This document shows positions 28,266 to 38,345 of a stretch of 64,000 nt of DNA, one piece after another; within the stretch, counting starts at the first letter, position 1, and each line of letters opens with the position of its first letter. Origin of the DNA: Alphaproteobacteria bacterium (lineage in GTDB: Bacteria > Pseudomonadota > Alphaproteobacteria > Rhodobacterales > Rhodobacteraceae); contig JAUIBL010000005.1 in NCBI GenBank assembly GCA_030428355.1, positions 60,390-124,389 of the forward strand, written 5' to 3'. Made by a program: the position numbers and the translations under genes. A model generated the notes under the pieces. The model did not search any database. It saw only the letters and a list, made by a program, of their open reading frames with translations, and was not told where the DNA came from.

Positions 28266-29598
28266 GCGTCAGACCTTCCACCAAGAGCGATGGCACCACC
28301 CGGCTCAGCCACGGGCGGGCGTCATTAGCGGGGGTGATGTTCCGGAGCATTTCAATGAGGTTCCCGGCAATCGTCACGCCGCTGACCGGATAGGCCACTG
28401 CGCCGTTTTCGACCCAGAACCCCGCCGCGCCGCGGGAATAGTCGCCGGTGTTCGGGTTGATAGTCGAGCCGATCATCGACGTCACAACAAGCCCGGTTCC
28501 CATCTCTGCAATCAGCCCCGCCCGATCTGTAACCCCTTGGGAAAGCGTGACATTCGACACACTCGGTGACGGGCCGCCGGTGGTTCCGCGCGCCGCGCTT
28601 GCGGTCGATTCAAGCCCCAGCTTGCGCGCGGTTGCCAGATCGAGCGTCCAGCCTGTCAGAACGCCATCCTTGACGATTTCGCGCTTTTGCGTGGCCAGCC
28701 CCTCGGCGTCGAACGGCCGCGACCCGCCGACACGGACGCGGTGGGGATCTTCGATCAGGCTAAGTCCTTGGGGTAGAACCTCTTTTCCCAAGAGATCCAA
28801 CGCCCAGGAAGACCGCCTCGCAATCGCGGCCCCATTGATTGCCATCAGCAGATGCCCGATCAACGACGACGAAATCCGCTCATCGAACAGCACAGGGTAG
28901 GCCCCCGTCTTGGGTTTGCGCGGCTGAAGCCTGTCCAAAGCGCGCTCTGCTGCGGTTTTTCCGATCTCGGTCGGGGACCGCAGATCAGCCTGGAAAATCC
29001 GCTGATCGCCGTCGTAATCCCGCTCCATACCGGTGCCGGTTCCCGCAATTGCCACGCAGGACGTGGACCGCGACGATCTTTGGGAACCGCCGGAAAATCC
29101 ATTGCTTGCAGCGAGATAGACCTCTTGAGACCCGTATCCAGCAGAGGATGACGACACCTGGGTGATGCCGTCGACAGCCAAAGCGGCCGCTTCGGCCTCG
29201 CGCGCATCCTGTTCCAGTTCTGCGGGAGAGGGTTCAGGTGACGGATCGTACAGTTCAAGCCAGTCCACCGTACGGTCCTGCGCAAGCTGATCCGGGTCGG
29301 CCAAGCCGACATACGGGTCTTCCGGTGCCTCGCGCGCCATCGCCACGGCCCGCTCGGCCATGATCGCCAGACTGTCCGCCCGCACATCCGAAGACGACAC
29401 ATTGGCGACCCGCTGCCCGACAAACACCCGCAGACCGATGTCGGTGGATTCAGACCGCTCCGCCTGTTCCAGAACGCCGCCCCGAACATCGATGGACATG
29501 GAATTGCCCCGCACGGCCAGCACATCGGCGGCATCGGCCCCGGCCTCTTTGGCGCGGTGCAACAGGCTCTGGGTCAGGTCTTCAAGCGTGTCTGTCAT
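28252..29598 (-). CDS. pmbA: TldD/PmbA family metallopeptidase subunit (TldE-like)
   Basis: 448 residues, of the TldD/TldE (PmbA) family, whose E. coli pair forms a cytoplasmic heterodimeric protease that trims leader peptides such as that of microcin B17 and helps degrade CcdA. TldD carries the HExxxH zinc motif; this protein does not, so it is the TldE/PmbA-type partner. Typical stretches are GLRVFVGQRVANVSSSD and MIGSTINPNTGDYSRGAAGFWVENG. No tldD is in the window. First of a minus-strand pair with the CysQ-like gene, which it overlaps. Confidence 0.92.
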   Translation of the reverse strand: MTDTLEDLTQSLLHRAKEAGADAADVLAVRGNSMSIDVRGGVLEQAERSESTDIGLRVFVGQRVANVSSSDVRADSLAIMAERAVAMAREAPEDPYVGLADPDQLAQDRTVDWLELYDPSPEPSPAELEQDAREAEAAALAVDGITQVSSSSAGYGSQEVYLAASNGFSGGSQRSSRSTSCVAIAGTGTGMERDYDGDQRIFQADLRSPTEIGKTAAERALDRLQPRKPKTGAYPVLFDERISSSLIGHLLMAINGAAIARRSSWALDLLGKEVLPQGLSLIEDPHRVRVGGSRPFDAEGLATQKREIVKDGVLTGWTLDLATARKLGLESTASAARGTTGGPSPSVSNVTLSQGVTDRAGLIAEMGTGLVVTSMIGSTINPNTGDYSRGAAGFWVENGAVAYPVSGVTIAGNLIEMLRNITPANDARPWLSRVVPSLLVEGLTLAGE

Positions 29599-29664
29599 GG
29601 GGCCTCCGGTGCCAGGGGTCGTGCCGCAGAGAGGTAGAGCGGTGCGCGCACCGCCGCAACCCTG

Positions 29665-30423
29665 CTAGCGATCAAGCGGGGCCACCACACCGACAATCGG
29701 CCCCAGCCATCGGCCGAAATCCGACCGGTTCAGTTGCGGTGCATGCAGCCGGGACACGCTGCCATCCAGAAACAGCGCGTTCGGCAGTTTGAGGTCATCG
29801 CGGAAGATGCGTCCGAATTCGTGGAACGTAACCGTCTGATCGGAAATGACAAAAACCACGCGGGTGCCGTCTTCGGACGTGCCGACGCCATTGCGGATAT
29901 ATCGGGAGTCGCTGTCTATCAGGAACCTTGGGTGCAGTTCGCCGTCGATCACCAGCATCGGGCCGGATTGCGTGGCGTGGATGCAATCGGGACGCGCGGC
30001 TTCGTACGCCAGCGTTTCGATCACATCGGCGCGGTCTTCCCGGATGCAGAAGATGCCGTTGGGCAAAAGCCCGAAATTGCCCGGCCCGGCATTGGGGATC
30101 ACCCGCATGATTTCCTGACCGTTCTCGACATAATGTCCAACCGGCGCGCGGTCGTCGTGATACATCCCGGCATTCATACCGAAGACCAGCGTTTTGCCCT
30201 CTTGTGCGAGGGTCCCGTCAATCGTCGTGAACTGTCCGTATCTTTCGCCTGACGGCGCATCGAGGAACAGGCGCAGGTCATCGACACGCGGATCGACCTC
30301 GCATGCGGTATAGGCCAAACCGTCAAAGCTGCGTTCCGAACAGGTGACGTCCGCCAGCGCCGCACTGCCGGTCAACACGCTGAACGCAAGGGCAAAAAGG
30401 GCTTTTTCAGCTTTCGATGTCAC
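29665..30423 (-). CDS. Secreted phosphodiester glycosidase (NAGPA/DUF2233) family protein
   Basis: 252 residues with a signal peptide (about 1-22, ending SAALADVTC) and one domain of the NAGPA type, named after the enzyme that uncovers mannose-6-phosphate in animals. Bacterial members are predicted exported phosphodiester glycosidases. Visible family stretches: [51 protein letters not shown], and [16 protein letters not shown]. The GTG at 30423 is the only reasonable start and overlaps the 3' end of rbfA by 17 bases, so translation is probably coupled. The substrate is unknown, possibly a cell-wall or capsule phosphodiester. Confidence 0.85.
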   Translation of the reverse strand: MTSKAEKALFALAFSVLTGSAALADVTCSERSFDGLAYTACEVDPRVDDLRLFLDAPSGERYGQFTTIDGTLAQEGKTLVFGMNAGMYHDDRAPVGHYVENGQEIMRVIPNAGPGNFGLLPNGIFCIREDRADVIETLAYEAARPDCIHATQSGPMLVIDGELHPRFLIDSDSRYIRNGVGTSEDGTRVVFVISDQTVTFHEFGRIFRDDLKLPNALFLDGSVSRLHAPQLNRSDFGRWLGPIVGVVAPLDR

Positions 30424-30802
30424 GGCGCACAGTGTCCTGTTCGAACATGCGGCGGGTGTCGTCCATGCGGTCGAAGGTGTCATCGATCTTGAACCGCAGT
30501 TCCGGCGAAAACTTGAGCGTGAGGTTCTTGGCCACCGCACGGCGCAATTCGCTGCGGTTCCGGTGAAGCAGATCCAGAACATCCTCTTGTCCCTTGCCGC
30601 CAAGCGGCACGACATAGGCCGTGGCCACACGCAGGTCTGGCGACGTGCGCACCTCGCCCACGGTGATGGAGTAGCGGTTCAGGTCGGGATCGTGAATATC
30701 TCCCCGCGCCAGCACCTCGGACAGGGTGCGGCGGATCAATTCGCCCACGCGCAGCTGTCGCTGGCTGGGTCCCTCAGAGCTGTGAGATCGGTTTTTTGCC
30801 AT
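30407..30802 (-). CDS. rbfA: 30S ribosome-binding factor RbfA
   Basis: Cold-adaptation and 30S maturation factor acting on the 5' end of 16S rRNA. 131 residues, with the KH-like core visible as [51 protein letters not shown]. The ATG at 30802 fits the family ([19 protein letters not shown]). It is placed away from infB, unlike in E. coli, and is divergent from dapB with 84 bp between. Confidence 0.95.
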   Translation of the reverse strand: MAKNRSHSSEGPSQRQLRVGELIRRTLSEVLARGDIHDPDLNRYSITVGEVRTSPDLRVATAYVVPLGGKGQEDVLDLLHRNRSELRRAVAKNLTLKFSPELRFKIDDTFDRMDDTRRMFEQDTVRRDIES

Positions 30803-30886
30803 ATCCGGCACATAAGCGGTCTGGCGGGCTTTGCCAAGCCGAGGGTCAGCGGCTATTGAGGCGGAAATCCACCGGCGGAGAATGTC

Positions 30887-31705
30887 ATGAGCGAAGAAAT
30901 CGGGGTTGTCGTCACCGGAGTGTCCGGGCGCATGGGGCAGATGCTTGTGGCGGAAATCAACAAACACACCCGGATGCACCTCGCGGGTGCCGTTGAACGC
31001 GCTGGTCATGCCTGGGTGGGGCAGGATGTGGGCACCGCGATGGGTGGTGCGGCGATGGGGGTGATCGTTGCCGATGATCCGCTGGACAGTTTTGCGCGGG
31101 CACAGGCGGTGATCGATTTCACCGCTCCTGCGGCGACGGTTGCCTTTGCCGAATTGGCAGCACAGGCGCGGGCTGTGCATGTGATCGGCACCACGGGCTT
31201 GTCCGAAGACGATCTGACCAGGATCAGGGCCGCTGCGCGTCATGCGGTGGTCGTGCGGGCGGGCAACATGAGCCTCGGGGTCAATCTGCTGACAGTTCTG
31301 ACCCGAAAGGTCGCCGCAGCCCTGGATGAGGATTATGACATCGAGGTGATCGAGTATCACCACAATCAGAAGGTCGATGCGCCGTCCGGCACGGCATTGA
31401 TGCTGGGCGAGGCTGCGGCAGAAGGGCGGGGTGTCGACCTGCGTGAGGTTTCGGACCGGGGGCGTGACGGCATCACCGGTGCACGCAAGCGGGGCGATAT
31501 TGGCTTCAGCGCCGTTCGGGGCGGTGACATCGTGGGCGAGCATGACGTGATGTTCGCCGCCGCCGGTGAGCGGATCATCCTGCGCCATGTGGCCAGCGAC
31601 CGTGCGCTTTTTGCCCGGGGGGCTCTCAAGGCGGCGCTTTGGGGGCAGGACAAGGGGCCCGGCGAATATGACATGCTGGACGTTCTGGGGCTGTCTGACG
31701 ACTGA
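30887..31705 (+). CDS. dapB: 4-hydroxy-tetrahydrodipicolinate reductase DapB
   Basis: NAD(P)H-dependent second enzyme of the lysine/diaminopimelate branch, downstream of DapA (a dapA gene lies at 41.1-42.0 kb, not linked). 272 residues. The Rossmann start [13 protein letters not shown] binds the cofactor, and the catalytic region is [16 protein letters not shown], with the conserved His-His and Lys. [18 protein letters not shown] is the C-terminal signature. The ATG has GGAG 6 bases upstream. Divergent from rbfA. Confidence 0.98.
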   Translation: MSEEIGVVVTGVSGRMGQMLVAEINKHTRMHLAGAVERAGHAWVGQDVGTAMGGAAMGVIVADDPLDSFARAQAVIDFTAPAATVAFAELAAQARAVHVIGTTGLSEDDLTRIRAAARHAVVVRAGNMSLGVNLLTVLTRKVAAALDEDYDIEVIEYHHNQKVDAPSGTALMLGEAAAEGRGVDLREVSDRGRDGITGARKRGDIGFSAVRGGDIVGEHDVMFAAAGERIILRHVASDRALFARGALKAALWGQDKGPGEYDMLDVLGLSDD

Positions 31706-31787
31706 TCACGGCGGTGTGACGGAACCTCTTGATCCAATCGTGCATTTCCTGCGTATGTTTTCGCAAGTTATTTGCACGGAGGAATCC

Positions 31788-32150
31788 ATGTCGAACCGTC
31801 TGTTTGTTGCTGCTGCCGCTCTTGCCGCATGGGTCCTGCCGCAGGCCGCCATGGCCGAGTTGAAGCGGATCGAGAACAAATCCGAATTCGTGCAACTGGT
31901 GCAGGGCAAAACCTTGTCGCGCCCGCTTGTGCGCCTGACTGTGACACCGGACGGCAAGATCACCGGGCGCGGTGCGACATGGGATGTCACCGGTTCGTGG
32001 GATTGGAAGAACGGCTTTTTCTGCCGTGATCTAAACTGGGGTGGCGATGATCTTGGCTACAATTGCCAGGCTGTTCTCGCCAATGGGTCCGAGATGCGTT
32101 TCATTGCGGATCAGGGCGCCGGTCAATCTGCGGATTTCCGTCTGCGCTGA
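31788..32150 (+). CDS. Small secreted protein of unknown function
   Basis: 120 residues: signal peptide 1-23 (cut after QAAMA), then a compact 97-residue domain with two cysteines (FFCRDLNWG, LGYNCQAV) and many aromatic residues, suggesting a lipocalin- or SH3-like beta fold. The GGAGGA at 31779-31784 is ideally placed for the ATG at 31788. Its place after dapB may explain why relatives are sometimes labelled as dapB in databases; nothing in the sequence supports that enzyme activity. Confidence 0.75.
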   Translation: MSNRLFVAAAALAAWVLPQAAMAELKRIENKSEFVQLVQGKTLSRPLVRLTVTPDGKITGRGATWDVTGSWDWKNGFFCRDLNWGGDDLGYNCQAVLANGSEMRFIADQGAGQSADFRLR

Positions 32151-32153
32151 CGC

Positions 32154-32336
32154 TTAGAAATCGATCGCAAGCCCGCCCTTTTCCCAGTCGCCATAGCGCA
32201 CGGGTTCAGGTCCGTCGCGTCCACCCAACTCTTTCGGCAAAGGCTTTTCGGCTGCCGCTTTCTTGCGCCGCTCCTCGGCTTCGGCCAGGGCACGCTGGGC
32301 GGCGGGGGGCAGGTCTTTGGGTGTATCGGCACTCAT
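32154..32336 (-). CDS. DUF1674 protein, SDHAF4-like succinate dehydrogenase assembly factor
   Basis: 60-residue protein with the DUF1674 C-terminal signature RYGDWEKGGLAIDF. The mitochondrial relative SDHAF4 binds the FAD-loaded SdhA subunit and promotes its joining with SdhB. The N-terminal half is Lys/Glu/Ala-rich and probably disordered. The stop faces the previous gene with 3 bp between, and the start is divergent from rsmB. Confidence 0.85.
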   Translation of the reverse strand: MSADTPKDLPPAAQRALAEAEERRKKAAAEKPLPKELGGRDGPEPVRYGDWEKGGLAIDF

Positions 32337-32416
32337 CGCGGTCTTCCATAACTCCTGCCTTTGATATACGCGCGAAGCCGTCCGGGACAACCCCGGCCCA
32401 TCTGCAGGAGTGGCCT

Positions 32417-33697
32417 TTGCCCGCACCCACATCCCCCCGGTCCGCCGCGCTGGATGGTCTGAGCCAGATCATCGGCGAAGGTCGCATGATGTCGGATGTC
32501 ATCGCCGATGCCGCATGGCAGGGTCTGACCCCGCCGGAGCGCGCGGCGGCGCAACGGCTTGTCACCGAGACCCTGCGCTATCTCGGGCGGGCCGATCATG
32601 TGCTTGCTCCACATCTGAAACGTCCCCCTCCGCTGCGGGTAATGAACCTCTTGCGGATGGCCACGGTCGAACTGATGACGGGCGGAGCCGCCCATGGGGT
32701 CGTGAACGAGGCGGTCAATCTTGCGGCTCGCAACAAGAAGACCGCGCCGATGAAAGGTCTGGTCAACGCCGTCCTGCGCAAGATCACGGCATTGGACGCG
32801 GGTGTCTGGGCTGCGGCCCCTGACACCATCCTGCCGAAATGGCTGCGCCCGAAACTGGCCAAGACGTGGAGCAAGCCTGTGGTTGCTCAGATCGAACGTG
32901 CCCATGCGATGCCGCCACCCGTTGATCTGTCGGTCAAATCCGATCCGACGGCCTGGGCCGAGAAACTGGGCGGGAGCGTGCTGCCGACCGGGTCGGTGCG
33001 CCTTGCCGCGCGCAGCCAGATTTCGGCTTTGCCGGGTTTCGATACGGGGGACTGGTGGGTGCAGGACGCCGCAGCCGCCTTGCCCGTGCAGCTTATGGGC
33101 GATGTGGCCGGAGCGCGTGTGCTCGACATCTGTGCCGCGCCCGGTGGCAAGACACTGCAGCTTGCCGCCAAGGGCGCGGATGTGACCGCGTTGGACATCT
33201 CCGACACCCGCATGGCGCGCCTGACCGAGAACCTGACGCGGACCAAACTTGCCGCCACCACGGTTGTCGCGGATGCCCTGACTTACACGGCTGGTCCTTT
33301 CGATGCTATTCTTCTGGATGCGCCCTGTTCCGCCACGGGCACGATCCGCAGACATCCCGATCTGCCCTATGTGAAAACCCAGACCGGGATCGACGATCTG
33401 GTACGGTTGCAGCGCGCTTTGCTGGCGCATGCCCTGACCCAGATCGCGCCTGCGGGTGTTCTGGTCTATTGCACCTGCAGTCTGCTGCGCGAAGAGGGGG
33501 AGGACCAGATCAAGTGGGCGCTGTCCCAATACCCCGATCTCGCAGTCAGCACGCCAAACGCACCCGGTCTCGACCCGGCCTGGATCAGCCCCGAGGGTGG
33601 TGTTCGCCTGCGTCCGGATTATTGGCCTGATACCGGAGGAATGGACGGCTTCTATATGGCCGTTCTGCACCGCAGTGGCGCGGCTTTGCCGAAATGA
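32417..33697 (+). CDS. rsmB: 16S rRNA (cytosine-5) methyltransferase RsmB
   Basis: Methylates C967 of 16S rRNA using S-adenosylmethionine. 426 residues. An N-terminal NusB-like helical domain (about 10-130) is followed by the Rossmann methyltransferase domain, which has VLDICAAPGGKTLQLA (SAM motif I), the Cys in LLDAPCSATGT and the catalytic Cys in LVYCTCSLL. The start is TTG at 32417: AGGAG lies 6 bases upstream and the N-terminus fits, while no ATG occurs before the conserved region. Confidence 0.95.
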   Translation: MPAPTSPRSAALDGLSQIIGEGRMMSDVIADAAWQGLTPPERAAAQRLVTETLRYLGRADHVLAPHLKRPPPLRVMNLLRMATVELMTGGAAHGVVNEAVNLAARNKKTAPMKGLVNAVLRKITALDAGVWAAAPDTILPKWLRPKLAKTWSKPVVAQIERAHAMPPPVDLSVKSDPTAWAEKLGGSVLPTGSVRLAARSQISALPGFDTGDWWVQDAAAALPVQLMGDVAGARVLDICAAPGGKTLQLAAKGADVTALDISDTRMARLTENLTRTKLAATTVVADALTYTAGPFDAILLDAPCSATGTIRRHPDLPYVKTQTGIDDLVRLQRALLAHALTQIAPAGVLVYCTCSLLREEGEDQIKWALSQYPDLAVSTPNAPGLDPAWISPEGGVRLRPDYWPDTGGMDGFYMAVLHRSGAALPK

Positions 33698-33782
33698 CAT
33701 TTGCACAGTGACTTGGGGTCTGCCCGGGGCTATGCTGTCCGAATAAGAACGCTTGCGCAAACGCAAGATAGAGGCAGAGCTG

Positions 33783-35534
33783 ATGTTCCGACTGGACGCC
33801 GCAAAACGGGTGCAGGCCCGGCTCTTGAACCGTGTTCATGCACGGCTGTCCACACGTGCAAAGCCCGCAACCGCTTTTGTTGCCCAGCCTGAACCCAGAA
33901 CCGTCGGGTCTTTTGCCCGTGGACGTCAATTGACGGCGGGAAACCTGTTGTTCGCAGGTCATCTTGTCGAAGCGCCGGGTGCGATCCTGTGGGACATCGC
34001 TCCGCCGGATGATGCATTTCTCGAAGAAATCCACGGCTTTGTCTGGCTGGATGACATGGCCAGCGTCGGCGATGCGGCCACACGCAGGACCGCGCAAAGC
34101 TGGCTGTTCGACTGGATCGACCGCTATGGCAACGGGTCCGGCCCCGGCTGGACGCCAGAGCTTGCCGGGCGTCGGGTCATTCGGTGGCTGCATCACGCGA
34201 TCTTTGTTCTGGGCGGGTGTACGCCGGAACAATCGCGCGCCTTTTTCCGGTCGATTGCGCAGCAGACGATCTTTCTCAACCGCCGCTGGCACAGCTCGTG
34301 TCCGGGTCTGCCCCGGTTCGAGGCCCTCACCGGGTTGATCTCGGCCGGGCTGTCGTTGCAGGGGATGGAGTCGCAGGCCGATCCCGCGATCAAGGCGCTG
34401 GGGCAGGAATGCGCGCGGCAGATCGACGAGGTCGGGGGTATCCCCACGCGAAACCCCGAGGAACTGCTCGAGGTCTGCACGCTGTTGATCTGGGCGCGGG
34501 ACACTTTGGAAGAAACCGCGCGGGTGCCTGAGCCGGCGCATCTTCAGGCTATCGCACGCATCGTCCCAACCCTGCGCGCATTGCGCCATGCCGACGGCGG
34601 GCTGGCCCGCTTTCACGGTGGCGGGCGCGGTGTCGAAGGCCGGTTGGATACCGCCTTGGCCGCCGCCAACACAAAGGCACAGGCACCCAAAGGGCTGGCC
34701 ATGGGGTATGCCCGGCTATCGGCCGGGCGGACGACCCTCGTGATCGACGCGGCGGCCCCACCGGGTGGGCAAGCCAGCTTCAATGCCCACGCTTCAACGC
34801 TTGCGTTCGAACTGACCTCGGGGCGTCGTCCGCTGATCGTCAATTGCGGCTCGGGGTCGACCTTTGGTGAAGACTGGCGTCGCGCTGGACGGGCCACGCC
34901 GTCACATTCCACTTTGTGTCTCGACGGGTTTTCCAGCTCTCGGCTTGGCAACACATCCCGGATCGGGCCGATTGAGCGGGAATTGCTCGACGATATTCCG
35001 AAGAGTGTCCCCATCGAGATTTCCCGCGCGCCCGAATCTGTCCGGTTCGAGGGGGGGCATGACGGCTATCTCAAGTCGCACGGTCTGACCCATGCCCGTA
35101 TTCTGGAGCTCGGATTTGACGGGCGCGATGTGACTGGTGAGGACCTTCTGATCGCACTGGATGATCCAGCAAAGGCGCGCTTCGATCAAAAGGTAGAAGA
35201 CAGCCGCCTTGCGGGCATTCCCTTCGACATCCGCTTTCATCTCCATCCCGAGGTCGATACCGCCGTCGACATGAACGGGACTGCCGTCAGCATGGCCCTG
35301 CGCAGTGGCGAGATCTGGGTGTTCCGCTTTGACGGGCACTGCACTCTTGCGCTCGAACCCTCGGTTTATCTGGAAAAAGGCCGCTTGCGGCCCCGCGCGA
35401 CCAAACAGATCGTTTTATCTGCCCGCGCAATGGAGTATGCGACCCGGGTTCGCTGGTCGCTGGCGAAGGCTCAGGAAACCGCAATCGCGGTCCGGGACCT
35501 TGTTCAGGACGATGCGACAGAGCTGCTGAACTGA
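33783..35534 (+). CDS. Heparinase II/III-like protein
   Basis: 583 residues. An N-terminal alpha/alpha-toroid region (about 60-310; FGRRVIR-like [25 protein letters not shown]) is followed by the heparinase II/III C-terminal beta region (about 330-560; [21 protein letters not shown] and [12 protein letters not shown]). Members of this family cleave uronic-acid polysaccharides by elimination or hydrolysis. In Rhodobacteraceae the gene sits between rsmB and purH, as here, so it is a core gene rather than a sugar-utilisation gene. The ATG at 33783 is preferred over the TTG at 33753, which lies within an inverted repeat. No signal peptide is evident. Confidence 0.85.
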   Translation: MFRLDAAKRVQARLLNRVHARLSTRAKPATAFVAQPEPRTVGSFARGRQLTAGNLLFAGHLVEAPGAILWDIAPPDDAFLEEIHGFVWLDDMASVGDAATRRTAQSWLFDWIDRYGNGSGPGWTPELAGRRVIRWLHHAIFVLGGCTPEQSRAFFRSIAQQTIFLNRRWHSSCPGLPRFEALTGLISAGLSLQGMESQADPAIKALGQECARQIDEVGGIPTRNPEELLEVCTLLIWARDTLEETARVPEPAHLQAIARIVPTLRALRHADGGLARFHGGGRGVEGRLDTALAAANTKAQAPKGLAMGYARLSAGRTTLVIDAAAPPGGQASFNAHASTLAFELTSGRRPLIVNCGSGSTFGEDWRRAGRATPSHSTLCLDGFSSSRLGNTSRIGPIERELLDDIPKSVPIEISRAPESVRFEGGHDGYLKSHGLTHARILELGFDGRDVTGEDLLIALDDPAKARFDQKVEDSRLAGIPFDIRFHLHPEVDTAVDMNGTAVSMALRSGEIWVFRFDGHCTLALEPSVYLEKGRLRPRATKQIVLSARAMEYATRVRWSLAKAQETAIAVRDLVQDDATELLN

Positions 35535-35556
35535 ACATCTGGGACCTATCGTTGTC

Positions 35557-37146
35557 ATGACCAATCTCGCCCCCCTTCGCCGTGCGCTTCTGTCCGTTTC
35601 GGACAAGACCGGACTTGTCGACCTTGCCAAGGCGCTGGATGCGCGGGGTGTCGAATTGCTGTCCACAGGTGGGTCTGCCAAGACGCTGCGCGATGCAGGT
35701 GTGCCGGTCAAGGACGTGGCCGAGGTGACTGGCTTTCCCGAGATGATGGATGGTCGGGTCAAGACACTGCACCCGATGGTGCATGGCGGATTGCTGGCGC
35801 TGCGCGACAATGACGATCACGTCGCGGCAATGTTCCAGCATGACATCAAGGCCATCGATCTGCTGGTGGTGAACCTCTACCCGTTCGAAGAAACCGTCGC
35901 CAAAGGTGCCGATTATGACACCTGCATCGAAAACATCGACATCGGCGGCCCCGCAATGATCCGCGCTGCGGCCAAGAACCATGCTTTTGTTACGACGATT
36001 GTGGATGTTGAGGATTACGACTCGCTGCTGGCCGAACTGGATGCCAATGACGGTCAGACCACACTGGCCTTCCGTCAGCGTCAGGCCCAGATCGCCTATG
36101 CCCGCACCGGCGCATATGATGCCGCGGTCAGCACCTGGTTGGCGGGTGCCATCGGCGAAAGCACCCCGCGCCGCCGGGTGTTTGCCGGAACCCTCGCTCA
36201 GCCGCTGCGCTATGGCGAGAACCCGCATCAGGGCGCGTCCTTCTATCATGACGGCTCCGCCCGTCCGGGCGTTGCCACGGCGACCCAGCTTCAGGGCAAG
36301 GAACTGAGCTACAACAACATCAACGACACCGATGCGGCGTTCGAACTGGTGTCCGAATTCCTGCCCAAGGACGGCTTTGCCTGCGCGATCATCAAACACG
36401 CCAACCCCTGCGGCGTGGCAACAGGCCGGACGTTGAAAGAGGCGTATCAGAAAGCGTTCGATTGCGACCGCACCTCTGCCTTTGGCGGGATCGTGGCGCT
36501 GAACTCCACGCTTGATGGTGAAACCGCCGAGGCGATTGCCGAGATCTTTACCGAGGTCGTCATCGCCCCCGGCGCGCATCAGGACGCCAAGGATGTGTTC
36601 GCCAAGAAAAAGAACCTGCGCCTGTTGACGACACCGGGTCTGGCCAACACGGCCGAGCCGGGCACCGCATGGAAACAGGTGTCGGGTGGTATTCTGGTGC
36701 AGAACCGCGACAGCGGGCGGATCAACATGGACGACCTCAAGGTCGTGACCAAGATCGCGCCGACTGACGACCAGATGCGCGATCTGCTGTTCGCCTGGAC
36801 CGTGGCAAAGCATGTCAAATCCAACGCCATCGTCTACGTCAAGGATGGCGCGACCGTGGGTGTCGGGGCTGGCCAGATGAGCCGCCTGGACAGCGCTTTG
36901 ATCGCCGCGAAAAAGGCCGAGCGTATGGCCGAGGCGCTGGGTTTGCCGGACCCCCTGACCAAGGGCAGCGCCGTGGCATCCGACGCGTTCTTCCCGTTCG
37001 CCGATGGTCTGCTTGAAGCCGCGGCTGCCGGTGCGTCCTGCGTCATTCAGCCGGGCGGGTCGATGCGGGACGATGAAGTGATCAAGGCAGCGGATGAGGC
37101 CGGTCTGGCGATGGTGCTGACGGGGATGCGCCACTTCCGGCACTGA
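35557..37146 (+). CDS. purH: Bifunctional AICAR transformylase / IMP cyclohydrolase PurH
   Basis: Catalyses the last two steps of purine synthesis: formylation of AICAR and ring closure to IMP. 529 residues, the usual length. The N-terminal MGS-like cyclohydrolase domain (about 1-200) shows [18 protein letters not shown] and [13 protein letters not shown]. The C-terminal transformylase part shows [11 protein letters not shown] and [15 protein letters not shown], with the catalytic Lys-His. An imperfect inverted repeat follows the stop, ahead of lspA. Confidence 0.99.
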   Translation: MTNLAPLRRALLSVSDKTGLVDLAKALDARGVELLSTGGSAKTLRDAGVPVKDVAEVTGFPEMMDGRVKTLHPMVHGGLLALRDNDDHVAAMFQHDIKAIDLLVVNLYPFEETVAKGADYDTCIENIDIGGPAMIRAAAKNHAFVTTIVDVEDYDSLLAELDANDGQTTLAFRQRQAQIAYARTGAYDAAVSTWLAGAIGESTPRRRVFAGTLAQPLRYGENPHQGASFYHDGSARPGVATATQLQGKELSYNNINDTDAAFELVSEFLPKDGFACAIIKHANPCGVATGRTLKEAYQKAFDCDRTSAFGGIVALNSTLDGETAEAIAEIFTEVVIAPGAHQDAKDVFAKKKNLRLLTTPGLANTAEPGTAWKQVSGGILVQNRDSGRINMDDLKVVTKIAPTDDQMRDLLFAWTVAKHVKSNAIVYVKDGATVGVGAGQMSRLDSALIAAKKAERMAEALGLPDPLTKGSAVASDAFFPFADGLLEAAAAGASCVIQPGGSMRDDEVIKAADEAGLAMVLTGMRHFRH

Positions 37147-37167
37147 ATTTGACCATCCGGTAAAATT
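37146..37167. repeat. Imperfect inverted repeat after purH, possible operator
   Basis: Arms AATTTGACC (37146-37154) and GGTAAAATT (37159-37167) around ATCC, with one mismatch. It closely resembles the perfect repeat at 40994-41013; both follow a TGA stop directly. It lies 25 bp before the lspA ATG, where a repressor of the GntR kind could act. Confidence 0.5.
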
Positions 37168-37191
37168 CCGGAGCAGGGCAAAGGAGACAGC

Positions 37192-37662
37192 ATGCGTCTG
37201 GTGGCCATCGTCGCAGCGGCGATCTTTCTTCTGGATCAACTGACCAAATGGCTGGTGGTCCATGTGATGGATCTGGCCCGCGTCGGCGCCATCGACGTGT
37301 TTCCGCCCTATCTGAATTTCCGCATGGCGTGGAACACCGGCATCAATTTCGGCTTGCTTTCGGGTCAGGCGGACTGGACGCGCTGGGTGCTGATCTCGGT
37401 CGCGTTGGGGATTGTCCTGTTCGTGCTGGTCTGGATGCGTCGTGATCCACCGGGGAAAACCGGGCTGATCTTTGCGGGGCTTCTGATCGGCGGGGCTCTG
37501 GGCAATGTGGTGGACCGGGTTCTCTACGGCGCGGTTGCGGATTTCCTCAACATGTCCTGTTGCGGCTTCACCAATCCCTATGCTTTCAATGTGGCAGACA
37601 TTTCGGTGTTTATCGGGGCCATCGGGCTTGCGCTGTTCTCGGGCGGGAAAAACGCCTCGTGA
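37192..37662 (+). CDS. lspA: Lipoprotein signal peptidase LspA (signal peptidase II)
   Basis: Aspartyl protease that removes signal peptides from prolipoproteins in the inner membrane. 156 residues with four membrane segments. The catalytic Asp motifs are both present ([15 protein letters not shown] and [12 protein letters not shown]), as is the family's [19 protein letters not shown] lies upstream of the ATG. The next gene encodes a lipoprotein that is a natural substrate. Confidence 0.97.
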   Translation: MRLVAIVAAAIFLLDQLTKWLVVHVMDLARVGAIDVFPPYLNFRMAWNTGINFGLLSGQADWTRWVLISVALGIVLFVLVWMRRDPPGKTGLIFAGLLIGGALGNVVDRVLYGAVADFLNMSCCGFTNPYAFNVADISVFIGAIGLALFSGGKNAS

Positions 37663-37721
37663 CGAGTGCGGCTTGATGCGCTAAAGCAGGTTTGAGGCGA
37701 CTACGGAGGCAGGCAGACACC

Positions 37722-38249
37722 ATGATGCCACGCGCATGGATCATACTGGCACTGGTGGCATTGACCGCCTGCGGTTCGCGTCAGGATACGGCGGATCGGG
37801 ACACGAACCTGCGTCAATTGCGCAATCCTGGCGGAACGCCGGAAGAGTTCTCGATTGTTCCGCCAAAACCGTTGCAAGCGCCCGAAAGCCTGACGGAATT
37901 GCCGACTCCGACACCGGGCGGTGCCAACCGTACGGACCAGACGCCGTTGAAAGACGCGGTCGCCGTTCTCGGTGGCCAGCCGTCCCGGCTTGACGTGCAG
38001 GACGGTATCGGGGCTGGCGATCAGGCGCTGGTGGCACGGGTGTCGCGCTTTGGCCGGGACCCGGCCATTCGCACGGAACTGGCTGCAGCGGATCAGGCAT
38101 TCCGGGAACGGCGCTCGGTCTTCAACTGGCGGCTTGTTCCCGAAGACACCTATAACCGCATCTATCGCAATCAGGCGCTTGATCCCTATGCCGCTCTTGA
38201 AGCGGCGCGTCGGGCGGGCCTGCTGACTCCTTCCGCGCCGCCGCGGTGA
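37722..38249 (+). CDS. DUF3035 outer-membrane lipoprotein, possibly BamF-like
   Basis: 175 residues. The signal peptide ends in the lipobox LTAC (Cys at residue 17), so the protein is lipidated. The rest is proline-rich and then helical, with the DUF3035 region. I recall that the alphaproteobacterial BAM subunit BamF contains this domain, but that link is from memory and should be checked. Two ATGs stand in tandem (37722, 37725), and GGAGG lies about 12 bases upstream. The place between lspA and the two M16 peptidases suggests an envelope-biogenesis cluster. Confidence 0.82.
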   Translation: MMPRAWIILALVALTACGSRQDTADRDTNLRQLRNPGGTPEEFSIVPPKPLQAPESLTELPTPTPGGANRTDQTPLKDAVAVLGGQPSRLDVQDGIGAGDQALVARVSRFGRDPAIRTELAAADQAFRERRSVFNWRLVPEDTYNRIYRNQALDPYAALEAARRAGLLTPSAPPR

Positions 38250-38292
38250 GCCCGGCGTGATGCAGAGACTGCTCACGAAACTGTAGAACCGC

Positions 38293-38320
38293 TTGAAGTT
38301 GGCGGACCGCATCGTACCTT
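38293..38320 (+). promoter_or_regulatory. Promoter-like pair before the M16 peptidase genes
   Basis: TTGAAG (38293-38298), a 16-base spacer and TACCTT (38315-38320), 25 bp before the ATG. The spacing and -35 are the same as in the pair in front of the transglycosylase (42040). Both are weak by sigma-70 rules. Confidence 0.4.
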
Positions 38321-38345
38321 ACCCTCAAACGGAGGAGGTTTGCCG

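Noticed and set aside
31788..32150. Second dihydrodipicolinate reductase gene after dapB
   Set aside because: The protein has a signal peptide and no nucleotide-binding motif or catalytic His/Lys, so the enzyme label would be an error of proximity.
35287..37263. 658-codon open frame opposite purH
   Set aside because: It lies antisense to the purH gene; His/Gln/Arg-rich shadow translation without motifs.
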